DNA of 64,000 bases from JAYPHU01 sp038127535 (GCA_038127535.1 JAYPHU010000002.1:1-64000); one strand, 5' to 3'; shown: positions 8,074-17,823, counted from the stretch's first letter. Program-made: numbers and translations. Notes: generated by a model from the sequence alone, not told the origin.

Positions 8074-10043
8074 TTTCCCTTAGGGACACACTCGAACCGA
8101 CCATCACCGCGGTTAAACAGAAAATACCGTTCGGGTGCGCCTCGGCATTCGTCGGAGTCCACCAGCGCCGCTAAAATATCGCGCGTCCAGGGGTCGGTTC
8201 GGATCGGCCAGATGATCGGAAACTCCCTCCACCAGGATTCGAGTTCTTCGGCCGTGGTGATGTTAGTGAAGGAATTGGCGCGAACCGGCGCCCAGCTGTA
8301 CGGAGGTTCCGGCCAATAGTTGAACACGAGACCACCCTTCTTATCACCGATTCCGAAATACCTGGACAAATCCCATTCCACCCCGTATCCGCCCTGTGCA
8401 ATCAAGCTCACTCTGGGGCGGACAAGTTTTCGATCTTGAATAATTTGCGAGAGCCGCCCTGCATCCTGCTTGACGGATTGTATCGTTCGGGAGGCCCCCG
8501 GCCCCATGTTCGCCCGCGTTGTAATTTCGACCAACGAGCCCGAGATGCTCTTAGCCTGCCAAATCAACAGTATCGTTGCGGCTAGGACGAGGCATGCTCG
8601 CGCCAACCGGTTGTGCATTCCAGCCGAAAGCGCCATTCGAAATGCCGGCCACTCGAGGGCAACGATCAATAGTAATAACGGTGCAATAAAATGAAGAAGC
8701 CGCAAATTCGGCCGGAAGTATCGTTGAAAAGACTGAAGGCCGGTCTCCCCGAACGGTGGATAGCAGAGATGATAAGCGGAATGCATCAAGACGACGTGAA
8801 ACAGTATGAAGACCGCAACGCCGGCGACCACCCAACGGCAGCGCGGCTCGCGCAATGACACGATCGCTACTATTGCCGCCCCCACGGTCATCTCGAATTT
8901 GTAAGCCGTCGTATAGGTCAAAACAGCATTCAAAATAATATCGACAACTTGCTTTGACCTTGCGGAGAACAGACTTTCGGAAGTCGTCACGTATGCCCAG
9001 GGTGAGCTAAAACAATGACTGCCGAAACTGTGTTGGGTCCATACCGCCATCGTTACAAACAGGGGCAAGAGTAGAGCGGCGGCATAACTCAATGCTTTTC
9101 GCATACCCTCCGGTGAAAACGGATATCTGAAGAATCCGATTGGAGCCGCTTGTTTGTATTCCGTCCAAAGAAAGCCTAACCAGAAGATGCCCAACGTCGG
9201 GCCAATGGCCAACATCGATAACTTTATGAGATATCCGCCGACGACAATCAGCCCGAAAGCAATGACGACGGTTTTCCTATCGAGTTCATCGTACAATCCG
9301 GCGATGCCAAGCAAAAAAGCGCCAAGAAAGGCATAAAGAAGCGGTTTCTCAATCAATTGGAATTCGGGAAACAGCACCCATGAAACTTCCGCAGCAAGCA
9401 TGATCAATAAGACAACCCATGCAAACAATCGGCATTCTCCCGCACTGCAGGTCCCGGTCCGCAGAAGTAAAAATCTGACAAAATCGAACAAAAATCCTAA
9501 AAGACCGACATGCAGGAGAAACGGCAGAATGATGGCGTTGGCGTCGTTAAACTTCGCACTAAGAACATTGGAGTAGGCTATCAGGAGTGGCCAGCCGTTG
9601 GAGTACCCGCCGAGATGGTATTTCAGTTCCGGTGCCCAATATGCGTCCACGACGTAGATTTGCCGGGCGTATCTAAGCCAGCTCGCGGTTTCATCGCCGG
9701 GATACGGAAAATAGTTTATGCCGCCATTCCACCAGGCCACCAATAACAGGAGCGCCGGAAAAATAAAAACCGGGTGAAGGAATTCGACGTGAGGATAGTC
9801 GGCTCTTTTGCGCACCCAGGCAATTATTCTGACGACTATCCCCAATACGCCAACCGCCAGAAGACCCCAGCCAAGATGTGAGATTTTCAGCCCCAGCAGC
9901 ACGTTTCCGTAAAACAGCAACGCGATTACAGACATGTTGCCCAGGAAAAAACGGAATCCCAACCACTTCGTACGGTCGCGCGAGAGACCGGGAAACCAAA
10001 CAGCAATTCCGATTAGGGTTATGTATATCAACAGATGGTTCAT
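8070..10043 (-). CDS. Polytopic membrane protein, possible lipid-linked-sugar glycosyltransferase (GT39/GT-C-like)
   Basis: A 657-aa protein with about ten to twelve hydrophobic helices through residue ~500 and a soluble C-terminal ~150 residues. The architecture resembles GT-C glycosyltransferases (PMT/GT39/GT83), and short loops such as PYPGDETASWLRY near residue 110 could hold the acidic residues used for catalysis. No diagnostic motif is clear, so the assignment is by topology and neighbourhood only. A flippase or polymerase of the polysaccharide is an alternative. It overlaps the 3' end of the convergent glycosyltransferase by 4 bp. The C-terminal domain contains many aromatic residues (for example NYWPEPPYSW), typical of periplasmic sugar-binding parts. 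Confidence 0.6.
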   Translation of the reverse strand: MNHLLIYITLIGIAVWFPGLSRDRTKWLGFRFFLGNMSVIALLFYGNVLLGLKISHLGWGLLAVGVLGIVVRIIAWVRKRADYPHVEFLHPVFIFPALLLLVAWWNGGINYFPYPGDETASWLRYARQIYVVDAYWAPELKYHLGGYSNGWPLLIAYSNVLSAKFNDANAIILPFLLHVGLLGFLFDFVRFLLLRTGTCSAGECRLFAWVVLLIMLAAEVSWVLFPEFQLIEKPLLYAFLGAFLLGIAGLYDELDRKTVVIAFGLIVVGGYLIKLSMLAIGPTLGIFWLGFLWTEYKQAAPIGFFRYPFSPEGMRKALSYAAALLLPLFVTMAVWTQHSFGSHCFSSPWAYVTTSESLFSARSKQVVDIILNAVLTYTTAYKFEMTVGAAIVAIVSLREPRCRWVVAGVAVFILFHVVLMHSAYHLCYPPFGETGLQSFQRYFRPNLRLLHFIAPLLLLIVALEWPAFRMALSAGMHNRLARACLVLAATILLIWQAKSISGSLVEITTRANMGPGASRTIQSVKQDAGRLSQIIQDRKLVRPRVSLIAQGGYGVEWDLSRYFGIGDKKGGLVFNYWPEPPYSWAPVRANSFTNITTAEELESWWREFPIIWPIRTDPWTRDILAALVDSDECRGAPERYFLFNRGDGRFECVPKGN

Positions 10044-10121
10044 TGCGGAATGGCTCGGTCTACGCGGAACGTCCCGTTGGAGATCGTCAACTTTGACTCC
10101 TCACTATTTCAGTCATCGGCC

Positions 10122-10826
10122 TCACTTTACAAAGACGTATACACCGTATTTGTGTATCAACGGTTGAACACCTCCAGCAACGACAAAACCTCCGACCGGG
10201 TACTTACCGGTTTCGTAGAGCGGCACTGCTAATACATGCCGCCGGCCGAAGCCCGTTCGCGCGGCGATTTTAGCGAGGGTCCGTACGGAAAAAAAGTACG
10301 GCAACTCAGTCCCTCGGGCCTTTTGAACAATGGGATAGAGTATGGGAAACGACAAATTATACAAATGCAAGAAGACATGCGGCCAGGACCCGAACACCAC
10401 CAGACATTCGCCCGGTTTCAGCATTTTATATGCCTCTGACAACTGTCGTTCAATTCTTTGCGATGATTGACGCCTGGTCGTCCTGACCAAATGATGCAGC
10501 AGAAAAATAGAACAAATCGTATCGAAGCTCTCGTCCGGCAGATCCACATCCAGGCAGCTTGCTTGAAGGGTCTTTATCTCACCGGACGGCATCCCACTGG
10601 ACAAAAATTTCAGGGTTTCCAGCAGGCGTGGCGACAAATCAACGCCAGTCCAATTTTGAACCGCGGACGTATCGTAATAAACCCGCGATCCGCAACCGAA
10701 ATCCAGTACATCACCTTTTAAAAGACCGGGCGTCAGATCCATCGCTAATCGATAGATGCCTTGATCCTCGCAGAACCGGTCATCTTCCCAGCTTTCAAAA
10801 AACTGATCCTGTCCCTCCCTTGTCAT
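10122..10826 (-). CDS. Class I SAM-dependent methyltransferase
   Basis: About 234 aa. Motif I for SAM binding is VLDFGCGSRVYY, followed by WTGVDLSPRLLETL (acidic residue that contacts the ribose) and the post-I/II motif FDTICSIFLLHHLV. KMLKPGECLVVFG is the usual strand 5 region. I selected the ATG at 10826, which overlaps the upstream stop as ATGA, in place of a Met 17 codons earlier that lies within the preceding gene. The glycan context suggests O- or N-methylation of a sugar or carrier, but the substrate is not determined. Confidence 0.82.
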   Translation of the reverse strand: MTREGQDQFFESWEDDRFCEDQGIYRLAMDLTPGLLKGDVLDFGCGSRVYYDTSAVQNWTGVDLSPRLLETLKFLSSGMPSGEIKTLQASCLDVDLPDESFDTICSIFLLHHLVRTTRRQSSQRIERQLSEAYKMLKPGECLVVFGSWPHVFLHLYNLSFPILYPIVQKARGTELPYFFSVRTLAKIAARTGFGRRHVLAVPLYETGKYPVGGFVVAGGVQPLIHKYGVYVFVK

Positions 10827-11593
10827 AGTGCTTTCGCATTCTTCGTTTGTTGTGCGGATTCGACGTATTCCCGGCACCGCTGAACATGGGGCGTCTTAGC
10901 CTCAACATACTCGTAGAGAGACAGATGGAATAACGGAAGCGGAAATCTTTTGATAGTTACTTCGTTGAAGAAATGAGACATCACCGCTCGTACCTCGTGG
11001 GCATCATTTACGTGTTCGTACCTCATATGTTCTGCAAAGTTGAACCCGGTCTTCAATCTGAATGCCACCGCCGTTGAAATTCGCCAAGAGAGCCCCCATA
11101 GAAAACCGCCTTCACACGGAATCCCCACCTGAAAGACGCCGCCCTCAGCCAGCCGGAGGCCTGAGAGTGCCACATGGAGCGGCAACTCGGTGAGATGCTC
11201 AAGTGTGGCGATCGAGATGACGCGCTCATACTTTGTCTCTTCAGGAATTGACTTAACGTCGTCATATAAATTTGAGAGGCGCTTCAACTCATCTTTGCCG
11301 TCATATAGATCCTTAATCGGTTCAATGGCGTCATAACGAATCGATGCCGGTTCAAAGTCGATATGGTTCATTGTTCCGGCGCCAATCTCCAACAATCTCG
11401 CCGCCGGTATAACCCGGCCTCTATTCGCAATTTGCCGGTGCATCCAAGATTCAAGAAGGTTCGATATCTTTGACAGCCAAGTCTGCCGCTCTCGATTGGC
11501 CACCAGAACTCTCAGATGAAGTGCTTGCATCTCGGCAGAGAGCTCTAGGCGCTTCTTAGGGAATTTCGCCAATATTTGGTCGATGGTCTGCAT
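10823..11593 (-). CDS. SAM-dependent methyltransferase-like protein
   Basis: A 256-aa protein with a methyltransferase core. ARLLEIGAGTMNHIDF is motif I, YDAIEPIKDLYDG carries the acidic SAM-ribose residue, YERVISIATLEHLTEL is motif II, and LRLAEGGVFQVGIPCEGG is the motif III region. The N-terminal ~65 residues are an alpha-helical extension. It is translationally coupled to the next methyltransferase through an ATGA overlap at 10823-10826, implying that the two act together or in sequence. Substrate unknown, and sugar or lipid modification is inferred from neighbours. Confidence 0.78.
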   Translation of the reverse strand: MQTIDQILAKFPKKRLELSAEMQALHLRVLVANRERQTWLSKISNLLESWMHRQIANRGRVIPAARLLEIGAGTMNHIDFEPASIRYDAIEPIKDLYDGKDELKRLSNLYDDVKSIPEETKYERVISIATLEHLTELPLHVALSGLRLAEGGVFQVGIPCEGGFLWGLSWRISTAVAFRLKTGFNFAEHMRYEHVNDAHEVRAVMSHFFNEVTIKRFPLPLFHLSLYEYVEAKTPHVQRCREYVESAQQTKNAKAL

Positions 11594-11633
11594 GCGGAAC
11601 TCGTTTAGATACGGCTGCGGATCAAGTTGCCGG

Positions 11634-13634
11634 CTAACCGATCCAGTGACGGTGCCAGGCGGTCAAATTGCAGAGCACCCATACTAAGAGAGAAGTGTCC
11701 CGCCGGCCCGACCGATGGTCGCCAATTAGCGTTGAGATGTGCGCTTTGTCAAACCGCAGTTGGTCCAACAACGGCGAGGATTGAATATCGGCCTCGGCTT
11801 GACGGCCGAACTCCCCTTCCAGCCACTGCGCCATGGGCGCGGCGAAGCCCATTTTCTTCCGGTAGATAATATCGTCGGGGATAATCCCCTCCACCGCCTT
11901 CTTCAGAAGCTGCTTCTGGACGCCGCCGCTTATTTTGGCCGATTGGGGAATATCCATGGTGAACTCAACCAGATGATGATCAAGAAATGGTACCCGTGAT
12001 TCCAAACTGGACGCCATGGTTATCTTGTCGACCCGCATCAGCAACAGTTCTGGTAGACGCAGCCGGAACTCGTTGTAGATCATTCGGGTCAATTGATCCC
12101 GGCCGGGATGGGCGGAATCGATGTCGTGGAGAAAATGCTGCGCGACGTAAAAACTGTCGGGCCGCAAATAGCTTTCGGGCAGAAGCCCGATCTCGGCCAT
12201 TTCCTCCCAGCCGGTCGGCGATGCGGAACTGAACCCGGGCAGCAGAGCTCGCTTCTGCGCTTCCCAATAAGCGACAGCGCCACTCCAAAAGGCCTCCCGG
12301 TTTTCGGCCGCCCTGCCGACTGCATCGGCATAAATCTCGAATTTGGGCGCCAATTTGGCCAGACCACTAGCCAATCCGGCGCCTAGGGAGCGAAGCGGTC
12401 CAGGTAGTTTGCGGAACGGGCCGAAGTAGCGCTCATGTAGTTCCAGATACTTCATATAGCCGTTGTAGCCGCAAAACTGCTCGTCCGAACCTTCGCCCAC
12501 CTGAATGACCTTCACCCCGTTGTCGTGGGCCAGTTTCGAGACAAAGTGCAACGGAATGCAAACCCAGTCGGCCAAAGGCTCGTCCTGTTGATGCACCAGA
12601 TCCTGAAGATAGCCGGCCATATCGGCTTCATCGATCAGAATTTCATGGTGATTGGTCTTATACAATTCCGCCACCCGGCGGGCATGCTCCAATTCGTTGA
12701 GATGCTGGTGATCCTTAAATCCGACGGTGAACGTGTTCACCGGATCATCGGTAAACCTGTCCATCAGCGCGACATTCACCGATGAATCAATGCCGCCGGA
12801 GAGAAAGGCGCCGTAGGGCGCATCAGACATCATCCGTTTCTCGACCGAGGCTTCCAGACGCTGGACAACGCCATCCCGGTAAAACTTCTCAATCTCCGCC
12901 GGGCTTAATCCATTCAGCTCGTCCGGTGAAATATCCTGATCAGGCATGGCGTCCCAGTAGCGGGCCGCCGATAGTTTTCCGCCCGCCGCCACTTCGAGGT
13001 AATGCGCCGCCGGCAGCTTGTAGATACCGTCGAACATGGTCAGCGGCGCCGGTGTCGTTAGATAGGTGAGATAGTGATAGAGCGCAGTCCCGCTTACAGA
13101 CGCAGGGATATTGGGATGGGCCAAAAGGGCTTTGATCTCCGAGGCAAAAGCGAACATCCCGCCACGCTTGGTGAAATAAACCGGCTTAATGCCAATCCGG
13201 TCCCGGGCGATGGTCATCCGACGACGAGCCTGATCCCAGATGGCAAAGACAAACATGCCCTCAAGCCGGTCCAGGAGCCCCCTGATACCCCACTCTTCAT
13301 AGCCGTGGATCAGAACTTCGGTGTCTGAATGGTCGCTGGCAAAGACGTGGCCCGCCGCTTCAAGCTCCGGCCGGAGTCCGGCGTGGTTATATATCTCGCC
13401 GTTGTAGGAAATCCACAAGGTCCCATCTTCATTGGTCATGGGCTGGTCAGCGCTGTCGGTCAAATCGATGATGGAAAGACGCCGGTGTGCAAGACCGGTT
13501 AACCCGTCCGGGGAAATATAGACATCGCCGCCGTCCGGTCCCCGGTGGACCATCGTCTGGTTCATCCGGTCCAGAATATCCCGATCAATCCGGTCCGAGC
13601 GGCCGAAATGGATGAGCCCTGATACCGCGCACAT
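11634..13634 (-). CDS. asnB: Asparagine synthase (glutamine-hydrolysing) paralogue 2
   Basis: A 666-aa amidotransferase. The start MCAVSGLIHFG keeps Cys2 as nucleophile but has AVS where the family usually has GIA. HRGPDGGDV, HRRLSIIDL, YNGEIYNH and SDTEVLI complete the glutaminase domain. The PP-loop SGGIDSS begins at residue 279. In the synthetase domain GEGSDEQFCGYNGY replaces the common GxGGDE(L/I)xxGY, a variation seen in AsnB-like proteins of exopolysaccharide clusters. The product may be an amidated sugar acid instead of asparagine. It lies 40 bp upstream of the two methyltransferases on the same strand, probably as one operon. Confidence 0.9.
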   Translation of the reverse strand: MCAVSGLIHFGRSDRIDRDILDRMNQTMVHRGPDGGDVYISPDGLTGLAHRRLSIIDLTDSADQPMTNEDGTLWISYNGEIYNHAGLRPELEAAGHVFASDHSDTEVLIHGYEEWGIRGLLDRLEGMFVFAIWDQARRRMTIARDRIGIKPVYFTKRGGMFAFASEIKALLAHPNIPASVSGTALYHYLTYLTTPAPLTMFDGIYKLPAAHYLEVAAGGKLSAARYWDAMPDQDISPDELNGLSPAEIEKFYRDGVVQRLEASVEKRMMSDAPYGAFLSGGIDSSVNVALMDRFTDDPVNTFTVGFKDHQHLNELEHARRVAELYKTNHHEILIDEADMAGYLQDLVHQQDEPLADWVCIPLHFVSKLAHDNGVKVIQVGEGSDEQFCGYNGYMKYLELHERYFGPFRKLPGPLRSLGAGLASGLAKLAPKFEIYADAVGRAAENREAFWSGAVAYWEAQKRALLPGFSSASPTGWEEMAEIGLLPESYLRPDSFYVAQHFLHDIDSAHPGRDQLTRMIYNEFRLRLPELLLMRVDKITMASSLESRVPFLDHHLVEFTMDIPQSAKISGGVQKQLLKKAVEGIIPDDIIYRKKMGFAAPMAQWLEGEFGRQAEADIQSSPLLDQLRFDKAHISTLIGDHRSGRRDTSLLVWVLCNLTAWHRHWIG

Positions 13635-13739
13635 GTGGCGTTTCTATACCAGCCCGAAGATTCGGCCAAACCTTTTAGAGGCTGGGTTCAGGATGCCTCC
13701 GACCGCACAGGGGAAGTCGTCAATTCCCGGGCGGGAAAT

Positions 13740-15089
13740 GCACAGCCTACTAAAAAAACTAGCCGTGCAAATCACGAGCCCGTGAATGTTCACGCCAAGA
13801 TCGTCGGCGTAACGGCCAACGCCCACATTCACCCAGCCGGGAAATAGCTGGACGCCGGCCGCACCCTCAATGGTCAAGCTGTTGCCGAAGAGCATGCCCG
13901 GCCAAAATGGCAGGTGAGAGCTTCTCGGGCCTGCGCCGGGGCGAAAGGCCTGCAGAAAGATCCGCGCCACCCCCATCACCATGGTGCCGCTGATGGTCGT
14001 CGCCGCGATCACCGCCGGCCCCACTTTTCCGCCCAGGTAAATGGCGAACAGCGGCAATTTGCCCAAGACGGCAATGACCAGTACCGTCCGCCGCCCGACG
14101 GAGACCTGTCGCTCCGACGGAGACCTGTCGCTCCGACGGAGCGTCAGTCCGCCCCTACCAATCACGGGCCGTCAGTTTGGCGGTGCTGGCAAAAGTCCAA
14201 AGCAGTATCGATCCGGCGCTGGTCATCATGATGGCATTCACCACCAGTAGCATGGTGATGCCAAAGCTGGCAGGCACCGCTAGGGGCGGATTGCCGGACA
14301 AGCCCTCGGCGCGGGCATAGACTCCGACGAAGCCGAACAAGAAGATGAATCCGCCGCCGATCAGGCCGGCGATGACAAATCCCTTCAACATGGTTTTTGG
14401 ATCAGTCAGAAATCCTCGGTCGGTCAGAACGGGATCGTGGAACAGATAGCCGAGAACCTGGACCAGGGCCAATCCGGCAAGGGTCATCCGGCCAGACTGG
14501 CGGCAGAAGGCACCTCTGGCAATCCTTGCGCCGCGAACGTGGGCAGCAGAAAGACCAAAACTCCAGCCAACAGAATGGCCGCCAGGAGTAGATGACCGTG
14601 AACGCGGTCACCGCCGGGACCGCAACCCAATAGCCGGCGCTTCCTTCGGCGCCGAATTACAGACCAACCACCTTGGCGTTGGATCACACCTCGTTGAACA
14701 GCCGGATGGCGATGGCGGCGATGAACAGTTTAGCGCAAAGGCTTCCATACTTTCTGATCAGGAATGCCGGCAGGGACGTGTCACCGTCCCGGGTCCGGAT
14801 CATATAGATGGCCACGCCTGCCACGAAGAAAATGAAATAGTAAAACGCTTAGCCGATGGAACCGGAAAGACCGAACGCCTGCGCCAGTCCCGCGGCGTTG
14901 GCGATGGACTTGGCAAATATCCAGGAAATGGCCGCACTGGCGATCAACAGCCATAGACCAGGCGCTGCGCCCTTCTCGTCACCGCCGGAAAATAACCCAG
15001 TGACGGTTGTACGTTTGGGCGCTAGATACCAGACAAGCAGTCCATAACCGGCTGATCAGCCAAGTCAGTATTGGCTCCATTTCATCCAT
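13740..15089 (-). pseudogene. Sodium:solute symporter (SSS family), multiply disrupted
   Basis: Reading the minus strand from about 15089 gives a recognisable SSS-family transporter spread over several frames. First GLLVWYLAPKRTT, then SGGDEKGAAPGLW, ASAAISWIFAKSIANAAGLA, YYFIFFVAGVAIYMIRT, PAFLIRKYGSLCAKLFIAA and AGYWVAVPAVTAFTVIYSWR, followed by GLALVQVLGYLFHD and FGFVGVYARAEGL in 14155-14487 and IYLGGKVGPAVIA and FFWPG-type C-terminal helices after it. In-frame TAA, TGA and TAA codons interrupt the frame between about 14850 and 14660, and frameshifts separate the segments. A 19-bp tandem repeat lies at one break. No single ORF covers more than a quarter of the transporter, so it cannot be functional. 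Confidence 0.82.
14097..14143. repeat. 19-bp tandem repeat with short palindromes
   Basis: The unit gacggagacctgtcgctcc occurs at 14097-14115 and again at 14116-14134, followed by a partial third copy. Within it, cgctccgacggagcg at 14129-14143 is a perfect 7-bp inverted repeat around one base. It sits in the decayed symporter at the boundary between two ORF fragments, so it is a likely insertion or slippage product. Two units are too few and too close for a CRISPR. Confidence 0.75.
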
Positions 15090-15181
15090 TCCCGGGAATA
15101 AGCAGCGTTTGTTGCCTGGGCCATAGAGGGTTTCGCATCCGAGGCCAAATCAAATCCCGGCGACATGCGCCCAGAGAGAGG

Positions 15182-16969
15182 TCAGTGGGCGTTCCAGAGC
15201 CGGTCATAGACCATCCGCGCCCAGCCCCGATAACCTCGGCCTAAAGCGCCCGGCTCCTGCTCTCCCATCAGCCACTCCCGAACGGGAAGATAAAATCCGG
15301 TTTTCGGGCGGTTTAGGACGTCGCAGGGGAGCGGCATGGCCAGGGCCGCCGCCATGTCTTGTTTGCTTGCGCCCAAGGCCGCAATTTCCCGGAACAGGAA
15401 CGCATCCACCAAGGGCGTGCGTATCTCGAGGGAATGGGCCATGCCGGCCCAGTCGGAATCTCTGAGAAGCTGATTACGCATATACCAGGAAAGCTCGAGC
15501 GCTGAGACTTTGCCATGATCCGTAGGGATACCTTGGGTAGTGTCCGCCAGACAAGCCATCGCGTCCAACTCCTTCATCCCCTGCCTGACAATGTCCGGAT
15601 CCATTACTTCCGGCAATTCCCACGGCATAAACAACCCCCGCCGGAGCAAGTAAGCTCCGCCGAAATCACCCCCGTATTCAAACAATCCGGCGTATTTGGG
15701 CGAGGTCATGCGTTTGATCACCGGCGCACTGACCGTCCGGAACGCCGCACCCAACGGCCTTAATCCCGGAATCCAGCCCAGCATATTGGCCATTTGCGGC
15801 ACTTGGCGGAACGATGGATAGCCGCCGAATATCTCGTCGCCGCCTAGGCCGGATAGCGCCACCTTCAACCCCATGCCGGCGGCTTCCTTGGCGACAAAAT
15901 AGGTATTGGCGCCGTCAATGGAGGGCTGGTCCATGACACTGAATAAATGTTCCATATCTTCATGGAACTCGGCCCCGGCCACCTTTCGCGTTTGATGCCG
16001 GGTCTTGTAGAGGGCCGCGATTTTCTCGGCCAACGGCGCCTCATCCATGGGCGTGCCGTAGAGCTCATCAAAGCTTAGCGTCATAGTATCCAAAGAGGCC
16101 CCGGCGCTTTCGCTGGCCAGCCCAGCCACTGTCGCCGAATCCAGTCCTGCGGACAGAAATATCCCGACCGGCACATCGGAGACCAAGTGATACGAAACTG
16201 ATTCTCGAAGCGCCGATTGCAGCCGCTTCCGGCGCGCATCAACGGAGGCCTCCGGGTGGGCATAGCGCAAATGCTCGCGCACATCGTAGAAGGCTTGCGG
16301 CGCGCCCACCCCGTTGGGTTCGATGGAAAGCGTATGCCCGGCGGGAAGCGAACGAATGCCGGCGTAGAGTGTGTGAGGTTCGGGGATATAGCCGAACATG
16401 TGGAAAGACACATGCCCGGCTGCGTTCGCCGACCTATCGACATCGCCGCCGGCCAGGAGGGCCTTTACCTGAGAGGCTACCCGGATCTGTTGACTGCCTG
16501 TGGTATAGTACAGCGGCTTGATCCCAAATGGATCCCGCGCCAGAAATATGCTTTGCGCAGTTTCGTCCCAGATAGCGAAGGCGAACATACCCCGTAGCCT
16601 CGACACCATCGCTGGTCCGTCGCGATCATAGAGGTGAAGAAGTACTTCGGTGTCGGATTGGGTGGTGAGCCCCCGCCCCTCCGCGATCAACTCGTCCCGC
16701 AATTCCCGAAAATTGTAGATTTCGCCATTGTACGTAATGGCGAAACGGGCCTCACCCTGGCCGTTCCCCAAGAGCATCGGTTGAGCGCCGCTTTCACCCG
16801 GATCAATAATCGCCAGGCGCTTGTGTCCCAGCGCAACCGAACCGTTCGGCGATACCCAGACCCCTTCGCCGTCGGGCCCCCGTGCCGCCATGGACGTCAT
16901 GATCCGATCCAATCCAGCCCGGTCGACAGGTTTGGCGGCAAGGTCAAATATGGCTGCGATTCCGCACAT
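15182..16969 (-). CDS. asnB: Asparagine synthase-like amidotransferase, paralogue 3 with altered PP-loop
   Basis: A 595-aa protein with Cys2 (MCGIAAIFD), ARGPDGEGV, HKRLAIIDP, YNGEIYNF and QSDTEVLL, all features of an intact glutaminase domain. In the synthetase domain the PP-loop at residue 273 reads SAGLDSA where the family has SGGxDS. The adenylate-site motif LSGLGGDEIFGGY is kept. The Gly to Ala change is found in some AsnB-like enzymes of glycan clusters and may not abolish activity. Compared with paralogues 1 and 2 it is shorter at the C-terminus. The gene is isolated, with a dead symporter downstream and a divergent PilZ-like gene upstream. Confidence 0.87.
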   Translation of the reverse strand: MCGIAAIFDLAAKPVDRAGLDRIMTSMAARGPDGEGVWVSPNGSVALGHKRLAIIDPGESGAQPMLLGNGQGEARFAITYNGEIYNFRELRDELIAEGRGLTTQSDTEVLLHLYDRDGPAMVSRLRGMFAFAIWDETAQSIFLARDPFGIKPLYYTTGSQQIRVASQVKALLAGGDVDRSANAAGHVSFHMFGYIPEPHTLYAGIRSLPAGHTLSIEPNGVGAPQAFYDVREHLRYAHPEASVDARRKRLQSALRESVSYHLVSDVPVGIFLSAGLDSATVAGLASESAGASLDTMTLSFDELYGTPMDEAPLAEKIAALYKTRHQTRKVAGAEFHEDMEHLFSVMDQPSIDGANTYFVAKEAAGMGLKVALSGLGGDEIFGGYPSFRQVPQMANMLGWIPGLRPLGAAFRTVSAPVIKRMTSPKYAGLFEYGGDFGGAYLLRRGLFMPWELPEVMDPDIVRQGMKELDAMACLADTTQGIPTDHGKVSALELSWYMRNQLLRDSDWAGMAHSLEIRTPLVDAFLFREIAALGASKQDMAAALAMPLPCDVLNRPKTGFYLPVREWLMGEQEPGALGRGYRGWARMVYDRLWNAH

Positions 16970-17083
16970 GATCTGCCTTCATAAAGACCGGAACCGCACG
17001 CGACAAAGTATTTTTGGCCGACCTACATTAAAGCCGAGCCATCATTACTTGGATCAGTCCGTTCATCCGCGTATGATCGGGTC

Positions 17084-17404
17084 ATGAGTGAAGAAAATCT
17101 CCGCCATCCCCGTGTCGACGTCAAAGTTGCGTTCAACGTGTCCAACGGAGAGAGTTCTTTCCCCGGCACCATCACCAATCTTTACGACAGCGGCGCCGTG
17201 CTGGAATTTACCCCTGACCTGGGCCGCAAGGATGTGGCATTCGAAATCGGTAATTCGGTGGAGATCGATTCCGAACAGACGGATCGCGTGCCCGGTAGCG
17301 TGGTCAGAAGCTACGACGGTGGGTTTGCCATGAAGTTTGAAGAAGAGGATCCGGGATTATTGGAACAGTTAACTGACATCGTAAGCGAAACCATGAAGCG
17401 TTAA
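17084..17404 (+). CDS. PilZ-domain-like protein
   Basis: A 106-aa single-domain protein. The start ENLRHPRVDVKVAFNV corresponds to the N-terminal arginine motif of PilZ domains, and ITNLYDSGAVLEF takes the place of the D/N-x-S-x-x-G strand that completes the cyclic-di-GMP site. The final third (GSVVRSYDGGFAMKFEEE) matches the closing beta strands. The RxxxR spacing is imperfect (RHPR), so c-di-GMP binding is likely but unproven. Its place beside glycan and type I secretion genes would suit control of exopolysaccharide or export by c-di-GMP, which is inference. Confidence 0.72.
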   Translation: MSEENLRHPRVDVKVAFNVSNGESSFPGTITNLYDSGAVLEFTPDLGRKDVAFEIGNSVEIDSEQTDRVPGSVVRSYDGGFAMKFEEEDPGLLEQLTDIVSETMKR

Positions 17405-17506
17405 GGCACTCAACTCGCCAAGGACAAAGCTTTAAACAATTAAAAATATTGGATAAATTTTTCCATAGTTGTACGCAAATAATGACATCAGGTGCTGGAG
17501 GTAAAC

Positions 17507-17794
17507 GTGACTGACAATTCCCCAACCGAATATTTTGTTGAACGTGTCGCAAACATGTCCCATGCGAACGGCGTGTTTCGAGTGACCTTTGCTCAGCAGG
17601 CAGAGGGGGATTCTATTCAGCCAATGGTGAGACTGCTCATTCCGGCGAACCAACTCAGCGGTATTCTCCAGGGCATTTCCAACGCCGCGAAAGACATCGG
17701 TGAACAAGTGCAGGCCCGGATGGGCGAAGGTGATGATGGCGATGAAGGCGCAAAGAAAAAAGCCGCCGCAAAAAAGGCGACTTCCTCTAAATAA
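17507..17794 (+). CDS. Small DUF3467-like protein
   Basis: A 95-aa protein. I chose the GTG at 17507 because a good Shine-Dalgarno (ggagg, 17497-17501) lies five bases upstream. An earlier GTG at 17492 would place that site inside the gene. The sequence EYFVERVANMSHANGVFRVTF, followed by VRLLIPANQLSGILQGI, resembles DUF3467 proteins. The last 20 residues are an acidic patch and a lysine/alanine-rich tail (KKKAAAKKA), suggesting a nucleic-acid or phospholipid contact. Function unknown. Confidence 0.7.
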   Translation: MTDNSPTEYFVERVANMSHANGVFRVTFAQQAEGDSIQPMVRLLIPANQLSGILQGISNAAKDIGEQVQARMGEGDDGDEGAKKKAAAKKATSSK

Positions 17795-17823
17795 CCCCGC
17801 CTCTATTATGAGACGACGCGGCG

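Noticed and set aside
14097..14143. CRISPR array
   Set aside because: The tandem units have no spacers, and there are only two of them.
13644..14165. Independent 173-aa gene
   Set aside because: Its hydrophobic segments are the C-terminal part of the symporter pseudogene, and the N-terminal part is tandem-repeat translation.
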